The position numbers and the translations under genes are program-made. Source: Hofstenia miamia (Eukaryota; Xenacoelomorpha; Acoela; Hofsteniidae). From it: a DNA stretch of 34,214 bases. Below, piece after piece: positions 30,663 to 34,214 of the stretch (positions are counted from its first letter, which is position 1; each line of letters begins with the position of its first letter). The notes below the pieces were generated by a model. It saw only the letters and a list, made by a program, of their open reading frames with translations, did not search any database and was not told the origin of the DNA. Location: the NCBI GenBank assembly GCA_900660155.1, contig CABFPE010000268.1:754523-788736 (forward strand). The letters run 5' to 3'.

Positions 30663-31835
30663 AAGGAGCTAGTATTTGCATCTTGTCATTAGATCTATCT
30701 AAAACATTTAATTCAATTGATCATGAAATACTAATTAAAAAATTAAAACATATATACAACTTTAGTAAAGATGCATCTAGGTTATTAACCTTATATTTAA
30801 CCAATAGACAACAATACGTAAAAGTAAACAATGAAATCTCCAATAAAATAATAATTAATAAAGAAATACCTCAAGGCTCAGTTCTAGGGCCACTAATATT
30901 CAATCGTAATGCTAATAACATGAATTTTAAAGAAAACATAAAATGTGTCCAATATGCTGATGACACCCTGCTGTATTCAACCATTGTGATTTATGAAGAA
31001 CGCTACAAACTGCAATACTATACTTTGAAAAAAGTAAAATGAAATTAAATGTTGACAAGGCTAGATTTATGGTGTTAAATAATTCTAACAAAACTGAAAA
31101 ATTAATGTCAAAAATAAACAATAATATACAAGAAACAAAAATTAAATACACAGGAATAATCTTTGACAATAAGTTAACATTTGAAATTGAAGTCAACAAA
31201 ATAATGCAGAAAATGATACAGGGAATCAAAACACTAACTAAAATTAGAAAATTCATACATGTAAATTGGTAAATTACTCTAGTAAAATCATATATATTGC
31301 CTCATTACTTATACTCAGCCTGTTTATTAACAACTCTCAATAAAAGAATGAAGATCAAACTAGAAAGAATTTTCAATTGGAGTATCAATACCATCTGTTA
31401 AATAAAAAATCAAGCTACAATCAAAGAAAATAACTACTTATTTTCATTAGAATATCTACAAAAACTAAGATCTCTAGAACTATTTTTCAAATTGAAGAGG
31501 AGAAACAGAATACCAACTAAAATACATTTAAGAACAAATGCTTATAGAAAACTTAAGTGTAAGAAAAATATGATGGACTCATTGACTAATTTTTGTATTG
31601 ATTTATGAAATGAATTACCACCTCAAGTTAAAGAAGAAAAATTAAAGATTTTAAAAGAAATGTAAAAATGTATTTGAAACCAAGAAAAATCAACTATTTA
31701 AATTACCAAAGAACCCAATCAATTCCAACAACCAAGCTTAGTCATTAAACCAGAAAAAAAACTATTTTTAAAATCTTAGCAAGTGCTTTTCACTATTTGT
31801 ATAGTGATTATAAATACAGAGGATTTTAAAATAAA
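30663..31835 (+). pseudogene. Non-LTR RT, palm to C-terminus (right half of the split copy)
   Basis: An open piece 30683-31042 contains ILSLDLSKTFNSIDHEILIK (box A), IPQGSVLGPLIF and VQYADDTLLYS (YADD codons 30953-30964). A frameshift at about 31035 leads into KLNVDKARFMVLN, then IKYTGIIFDNKLTF (31039-31272), SYILPHYLYSACLL, LERIFNWSINTIC, SLEYLQKLRSLELFFKLKRR and NELPPQVKEEKLK. This is a complete palm-to-C-terminus series of a CR1/jockey-type RT with few disruptions, making it one of the better preserved relics here. It probably ends near 31835 at AATAAATATTATTGTTATT. It begins immediately after a TA tract, which is unlike an ordinary 5' truncation. Confidence 0.85.
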
Positions 31836-31950
31836 TATTATTGTTATTTAAATAACAAAATCATGTTTACTTTGGAGATATTGTATTGAATGAAAATATT
31901 TCGGGTGGCTCTGTTATAAGCGTTTTTCAAAGCGAAGCAATAAACGGATT

Positions 31951-31979
31951 GCTTGCTTTGCTTTGCTAGCAAAGCAAGC
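31951..31979. repeat. Perfect 12-bp-arm hairpin
   Basis: GCTTGCTTTGCT (31951-31962), loop TTGCT and AGCAAAGCAAGC (31968-31979). The patch is much less AT-rich than its surroundings and contains repeated GCAAAGC words. Its role is unknown. Confidence 0.9.
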
Positions 31980-33591
31980 TAACTCATCGCGCGAAGGGTT
32001 AAAGAAAGCGGATAAAATTTAATCGTTTGAGCGAGCAAGATATAGCTTTAAGGGGTACCCATCCAGAAAAAACTTAAATTCAAATAAGTTATCTTGGCAA
32101 TATTAGGATTATATGATAAAGCAAGTTGGAAATTGTAAAAATTCTGTTTGAAAAATTATTTTCTGTTCTGGGCTGGTTGCCATGGTGTTAACTAAATTAT
32201 AGATATATTAAGGCTAAATTAAAAACGGTGATATCTGTAAATCTGTAGTTATGTTATATTTTTCCTCTTTCTGTAGAGAATAAAATTTTCTATACAACTA
32301 CAATATAATTTTTTAGTATTAAATTTACGACAAATTGCTAATTTGCATAAATATGCATATCGAAAGACTAATTTACCTCATTAATATGCAAAATGTCAAA
32401 ATCTCTGAACTAAATACAAAATGAATTTTTTTTCATTGTTAGTGTATAGAGGAATTGTTCCGGAACATTCTGTCCGATTGTAGGTAAATACAAAAAAATT
32501 GTTAAAAAATGAAATAGCATGGCAATACAACAGTATTCAGATTATCAGAAATTGTGCAAATCTTTTTAAAGAATTACCCAAGAATAAAAAATATTTTAAA
32601 AAAGGAATTAGGCAAAATTATAAAGGATGCATAAAAGTTTTAAAATATGCAAAATAGATAAAATTGCAAAAAATCATTTTTCTGAGGGGAACCCCCTAAG
32701 ACATGTGCTTGATGTGGCGCAATCGTTGAATTATTTTTAATCAAATCATAATAAATTATGTCCTATATTCCATTCATATTATTACTTGATTCTTGAATGT
32801 TTTATGCAAGCTAACAATTTATGATTTGTACATTTGTACAGAAATAAATTCATACAATTTAGAATGAAATTTATTAAAAAATTATTGGGCAGGCACTGCT
32901 TGCTTACACGTACGACCCTAACGAAGCAACTCAATTAAAAATCTTATATTTCAAACAAAACAACACCCCGTTACACTTGGAAATGGACAATACTATTTTA
33001 TGGAAAGCGGCTTTAAGTGATTGAGATCAGGGGTGCCGTTTATGGTGTGGCCATATATGGCAAAACGAAATTTTTTAACCATCCATAATGGCCATATTTA
33101 AAATTTCATCCATACATTAAGGCCATTATGTAAAATATGGTGAATGATGGTGAAATGTGCGTAAGATATATGTGGCCATGGAGTTCTATGATAAATAAAT
33201 TAATCAATAATGCGCAATTGCAATTTAAAAAAATGATTTCTCATATTTGGCAAAATACATACCGAATTGCACGAAACAAAAAATAAACCAAAATTGTGTA
33301 ATATGAAATATTTCGAAACATTCAGAAACAAATATTAGAATATATCTATTTTCTGTTTTACATACAAAACGACTTTTTATACGCAAATATTAAAATTTGA
33401 AACCAAATTAATCATCAGCATTTACTTGCAATCTACTATAACAAATGGAAAACAACGTAATATTTTGTATGTGTTTATACTCAACTGAAGCAGCTTACTA
33501 AACTTTTGCAACAATTAAAAAGGAATCTTATTAAAATGTTTTTTTGTTCAAAACAATTTGTAAATATTTACCAATTTAATTCTTATACCCC
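31980..33591. other. AT-rich stretch, no gene recognised
   Basis: A patch at 33040-33180 repeats ATGGCCATAT/GGCCAT words several times on both strands and may be an old repeat. No coding pattern is seen. Confidence 0.45.
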
Positions 33592-33764
33592 GTTTACACG
33601 TGACATGAGACATGCATGTCTTGTGTTTTCAATGAGCGAATGTCACGTTTAAACACCCAAAACACGCGACATTCAACCCCTCAAGTAGAGCACTTGAAAA
33701 ACATTCGAATATCAAAAGATTTTGATTTTCTCGAGTGTCGTATGTCTTGTGTCACCGTGTAAAC
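33592..33764. mobile_element. Short TIR-bounded element (possible MITE)
   Basis: GTTTACACGTGACATGAGAC (33592-33611) is mirrored by the reverse complement of 33742-33764 (GTTTACACGGTGACACAAGAC), imperfect over about 22 bp. Words from the interior (ACACCCAAAACA, GAGACATGCATGT) also recur just outside the right end, up to about 33790. This suggests a nested or duplicated terminus. There is no coding capacity. Target duplication is not clear. Confidence 0.45.
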
Positions 33765-34181
33765 ACCCAAAACATGAGACATGCATGTTTTCGAATGAAA
33801 TTAATTAACAATTGTACCGCGATTTAACACAAATTAGAACAATATTATTGTGAAGAGGTTAATGAAATCTTGATTTCTTGTACTTTATTATACATAAGTG
33901 ATTCTTCCTTATTGTAATTCTAGTACCGGTACTAATTCTACATTTTGCCATTTAAATTATAGAACATCAATATTTGAACACCGACTCCAACATGTTTGAA
34001 TTCGCATTGTTGTTGTCAGATTATATTTCAAATAGATAAAATCATTCATAAAGTTCTAAATTTCTTAATCTTTTCCATTTTGTGTAACTACATATATCTC
34101 TGACATTAAATTTTGATAGACTTTCCGTTCATTTTCATTAATGATTTCTTTATAAAAATTTCATTTCTAGAATTCCGAGGG

Positions 34182-34183
<2 letters not shown>
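33765..34183. other. AT-rich flank, nothing recognised
   Basis: Begins with a partial repeat of the preceding element's motifs, then featureless DNA. Confidence 0.5.

Positions 34184-34214
<31 letters not shown>
34184..34214. repeat. (AT)n microsatellite at window edge
   Basis: Pure AT dinucleotides to the last base. Confidence 0.95.

Noticed and set aside
30927..31256. 109-codon minus-strand frame
   Set aside because: It is the antisense shadow of the RT palm, whose plus-strand reading has the YADD and PQGS boxes.
1..34214. tRNA, rRNA, CRISPR or bacterial operon features
   Set aside because: No tRNA-like cloverleaf, rRNA stretch, spaced-repeat array or operon-like ORF packing was seen. 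The window is eukaryotic in style.

Overview
The window is AT-rich eukaryotic, probably invertebrate metazoan, nuclear DNA. It holds almost no intact coding sequence and many decayed transposable elements. The signs for a metazoan are an LDL-receptor class A repeat protein with a signal peptide and a splice donor, a THAP zinc finger with a splice donor, CR1/L2/jockey-type non-LTR retrotransposons, Penelope-like elements (PLEs) with GIY-YIG domains, a Tc1/mariner transposase relic and a piggyBac-type MITE. A six-base N run (22932-22937) shows this is a draft scaffold, and both ends are (AT)n. I cannot name the species. The element mix would suit, for example, a cnidarian, but that is only inference.

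Layout. 0.6-1.7 kb: 5' half of a CR1-like element with a PHD-like finger. 3.5-4.9 kb: minus-strand L2/CR1-like reverse transcriptase (RT) C-terminus, split by a 626-bp piggyBac-type MITE in a TTAA site. 6.9-8.0 kb: the only convincing host gene, a secreted or membrane LDLa-repeat protein (minus strand, first coding exon). 9.7-11.45 kb: non-LTR RT relic ending in (ATTCT)n. 12.35-12.86 kb: minus-strand RT relic. 12.9-18.6 kb: AT-rich DNA with only weak coding hints. 18.6-21.55 kb: four retroelement fragments packed together in alternating orientation. 21.72-21.96 kb: THAP exon broken by one frameshift. 22.58-23.24 kb: two head-to-tail copies of a PLE GIY-YIG segment around the N gap. 23.6-24.0 kb: a PLE RT fragment on the other strand. 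24.5-26.74 kb: the longest non-LTR relic, with an (ATTTC)n tail. 26.76-27.17 kb: N-terminal relic of another RT family. 28.0-31.8 kb: a non-LTR RT apparently split at TA-rich sequence by about 2.2 kb containing a mariner-type transposase relic. 31.8 kb to the end: AT-rich DNA with a hairpin and a short TIR-bounded element.

The genes do not form a pathway. What the window records is the order of insertions: 5'-truncated LINE copies first, then DNA transposons landing inside them (the TTAA MITE and the mariner relic). I found no tRNA, rRNA or CRISPR array. All family assignments come from motif reading only, without database searches.
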